The notes under the pieces: generated by a model | The model's database searches: none | What the model was told of the DNA's origin: nothing | What the model saw: the letters and a program-made list of their open reading frames with translations, nothing else | Shown: piece after piece, positions 20,822 through 22,373 of the stretch | Layout: each line of letters begins with the position of its first letter | Numbering within the stretch: the first letter of the stretch is position 1 | Assembly: GCA_002375985.1 (NCBI GenBank) | Contig: DFNH01000029.1 | Span: forward strand, 768-23,140 | Length of the DNA stretch: 22,373 nt | Source of the DNA: Firmicutes bacterium UBA3572 | Lineage (GTDB): Bacteria > Bacillota > Desulfotomaculia > Desulfotomaculales > Desulforudaceae | Reading direction: 5' to 3' | Program-made: the position numbers and the translations under genes

Positions 20822-22373
20822 ATGAAAAGCGGCCTGGAGGCCGACCGCATCTTTGAGCACTATGTCCGCGAAATCACCGAGCTCTCCTGGGGTGCCCATT
20901 GCTTGCTATTGCTGGCCTGTGCCCTCCCCTTGTTCTCGTTGCTTGTCGGGGACACACAGGTCGATTCTTTCCCCGGTTATGCCAGACAGATCGATCTCGC
21001 GCTGCCCACCCTGGGCTGGGTGTTGCCTCTGCTGGCCTTGCTGGTTTTTCTCCGCCTGCGCTGGGCCCGGTTCCCAAACGCAAGACCAGCGGGCCTGGAA
21101 CAGGTCATCCTGCTCGGTGTGCTCGTTATCTGCGTCTGTGTGCTCGTGCTGACGCTCGGGCAGGGGATGATGTTCCTGGCCCTGGTTCCGGTCATCATCC
21201 TTAGTCTGAACTACGGGAAGCGGGTGGGAATGATCGGCGCCGGCGTTCTGTGTGCCCTGATGTCGGGGTACGTCTACCTTTCGGATGACCTGACCTACTC
21301 GGAGATCTTTTTTGCTTCCGTGATCGTTCTGCTGTCCGCGGCCTATCTGGTCGGCGGTATTACCGAAATGAACCGGAACCTCGCCAGCGAACTGGACCGG
21401 CAGCGGGCGGCTTTGAAAAACCTGCTTGACGGGCTCCCGCTGGGCATCTGCGTGGTGGACGAGTCGGGAAAAGTGACCTACCGCAACCCCCACATCGGCG
21501 AAGTTGAGGACCGGCTCTGCGCGCTGTTGGCGGCGTCCCCGCACGACCTGTACGACCCGGCCAAAGTGGATCCGGGCGTTGTTACGGGTGTCGAGCTCGA
21601 GTTCGAGGGCCGGCATTACCGCGTGTGCCGGACCGTGCAGCGTTCCGAAAGCGGGGAAAACACGGTTTTCATTCTGGAAAACGTCTCCGAAACCTGGCGG
21701 CTGGAACAGGAAATCCGCCGGTCTTCGTACCTGGCGTCCGTCGGCGAAATGGCGGCGGGCGTCGCCCATGAAATTCGTAACCCCCTCACTGTAATCAGGG
21801 GATACGTACAACTGCTTGCGGAGAAAGAGGGCGAGGGCATGGCCGCCCTGAAACCCTATTTTCGAGCCGTGCTTGACGAAATCGACCGCCTGGCCCGAAT
21901 CGTCCAAGATTTTCTTAATCTGGCCCGGCCGCAGGCGATGCGTAAGGTGCCGTTGGATCTGAATGAGTTGCTGACCGGCGTGCGGCGGTTCCTCGAAACC
22001 GAGGCCCTCCGGCGGGACGCGCATCTGGAGATGGAACTGGACCCGTCCCCCGTGCAGATAAACGGGGATCCGGCCAAGTTGACGCAGGTCGTATTTAACT
22101 TGGTTGGTAACGCCTTCGAGGCTGTCGGTCAGGGCGGGAAAGTGTGGGTGCGCACCTACCAGCGCAATAACTGTGCCTTCCTGGAAGTGGCGGACAACGG
22201 ACCGGGGATTCCGGAGGAACTGCGCGAGAAAGTGTTCACGCCCTTCTTCTCCACCAGGGAAACGGGCACCGGCCTCGGCCTGGCGATTTCCCGGCGGGTG
22301 TCTCTAGACCACGGGGGGACGCTTACCTGCCGTTCCGAACCCGGTGACACCCGGTTTATCCTCCAGATTCCCA
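20822..22373 (+). CDS. Membrane sensor histidine kinase, partial at window end
   Basis: ATG 20822 follows GGGGGACGATT; the frame is open to the last base (517 codons, 3' end missing). The N-terminal part has about six membrane helices (residues about 24-185), then a linker helix, a PAS-like domain (about 195-290: LLDGLPLGICVVDESGKVTY) and HisKA with phospho-acceptor H316 in AAGVAHEIRNPLT. HATPase_c follows, with N box NLVGNAFEAV (426-435), G1 box DNGPGIP (458-464), F box FTPFFSTR and G2 box GTGLGLAIS. All catalytic boxes are present. The HEIRNP type resembles NtrB/KinA-like kinases, not the HPK10 class of classical AgrC. Its location makes it the probable receptor or responder for the agr peptide; a response regulator may lie downstream. 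Confidence 0.93.
   Translation, partial: MKSGLEADRIFEHYVREITELSWGAHCLLLLACALPLFSLLVGDTQVDSFPGYARQIDLALPTLGWVLPLLALLVFLRLRWARFPNARPAGLEQVILLGVLVICVCVLVLTLGQGMMFLALVPVIILSLNYGKRVGMIGAGVLCALMSGYVYLSDDLTYSEIFFASVIVLLSAAYLVGGITEMNRNLASELDRQRAALKNLLDGLPLGICVVDESGKVTYRNPHIGEVEDRLCALLAASPHDLYDPAKVDPGVVTGVELEFEGRHYRVCRTVQRSESGENTVFILENVSETWRLEQEIRRSSYLASVGEMAAGVAHEIRNPLTVIRGYVQLLAEKEGEGMAALKPYFRAVLDEIDRLARIVQDFLNLARPQAMRKVPLDLNELLTGVRRFLETEALRRDAHLEMELDPSPVQINGDPAKLTQVVFNLVGNAFEAVGQGGKVWVRTYQRNNCAFLEVADNGPGIPEELREKVFTPFFSTRETGTGLGLAISRRVSLDHGGTLTCRSEPGDTRFILQIP

Noticed and set aside
20906..22024. Long reverse-strand open frame (372 codons) opposite the kinase
   Set aside because: The plus strand encodes a complete series of kinase motifs through the same bases; the reverse product has no recognisable domain.
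1..22373. tRNA, rRNA, CRISPR array, complete insertion sequence, replication origin
   Set aside because: Looked for by eye on both strands; no clover-leaf with CCA-type end, no regularly spaced repeats, no full transposase with terminal repeats and no DnaA-box cluster was seen.

Overview
The window looks like chromosomal DNA of a moderately GC-rich, Gram-positive, spore-former-type Firmicute, with a Desulfotomaculum/Pelotomaculum-like clostridial relative as my best guess. The reasons are strong GGAGG-type ribosome sites, frequent GTG and TTG starts, overlapping ATGA/GTGA gene junctions, an S-layer-homology protein with YcdB/YcdC repeats, an accessory-gene-regulator (agr) peptide locus, and Yip1, PH-like and NAGPA-family proteins. 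No rRNA, tRNA, CRISPR array or intact insertion sequence was seen.

Region 1 (1-9622, + strand) is the most unusual part. After a hypothetical gene comes a leader that can fold as a three-way junction (481-596). It is followed by a 70-residue cysteine-free, Val-rich peptide gene (631-843) and a 10-bp hairpin (900-936). Next are two PH-like membrane proteins with the relic of a third copy between them, a radical SAM protein with SPASM-like cysteines whose layout recalls the YydG peptide epimerase, another PH-like membrane protein and an ABCB-type exporter. A Yip1-family protein and a MacA/MacB-type ABC efflux set follow. I read 481-5736 as a candidate uncharacterised ribosomal-peptide (RiPP, possibly epipeptide-like) locus: precursor, maturase, export and perhaps immunity. 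This is inference.

Region 2 (9623-15178) holds a small C-terminally anchored protein on the minus strand, a secreted YcdB/YcdC-SLH protein with a terminator, a PPC/DUF296 protein, a small glutaredoxin (minus), a possible transposase fragment, a doubtful membrane ORF, an unknown helical protein and a GNAT-like acyltransferase.

Region 3 (15173-19490) holds a decayed EamA-family permease pseudogene (minus), a solitary SPPY-type DNA methyltransferase, a convergent small-molecule-type methyltransferase, a gene-poor stretch with a possible micro-membrane protein, and a two-gene unit of a coiled-coil membrane protein plus a NAGPA-type phosphodiester glycosidase, closed by a strong terminator.

Region 4 (19597-22373, + strand) is a quorum-sensing locus: AgrB-like peptide protease (its N-terminal reading frame is broken), a 42-residue AgrD-type prepeptide with predicted ring CNWNWY, an unknown five-helix membrane protein, a 14-bp stem-loop, and a membrane histidine kinase that runs off the window. 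The kinase is of the HEIRNP/NtrB-KinA type rather than the usual AgrC type, so it may link an autoinducing peptide to a different response, such as the sporulation phosphorelay.
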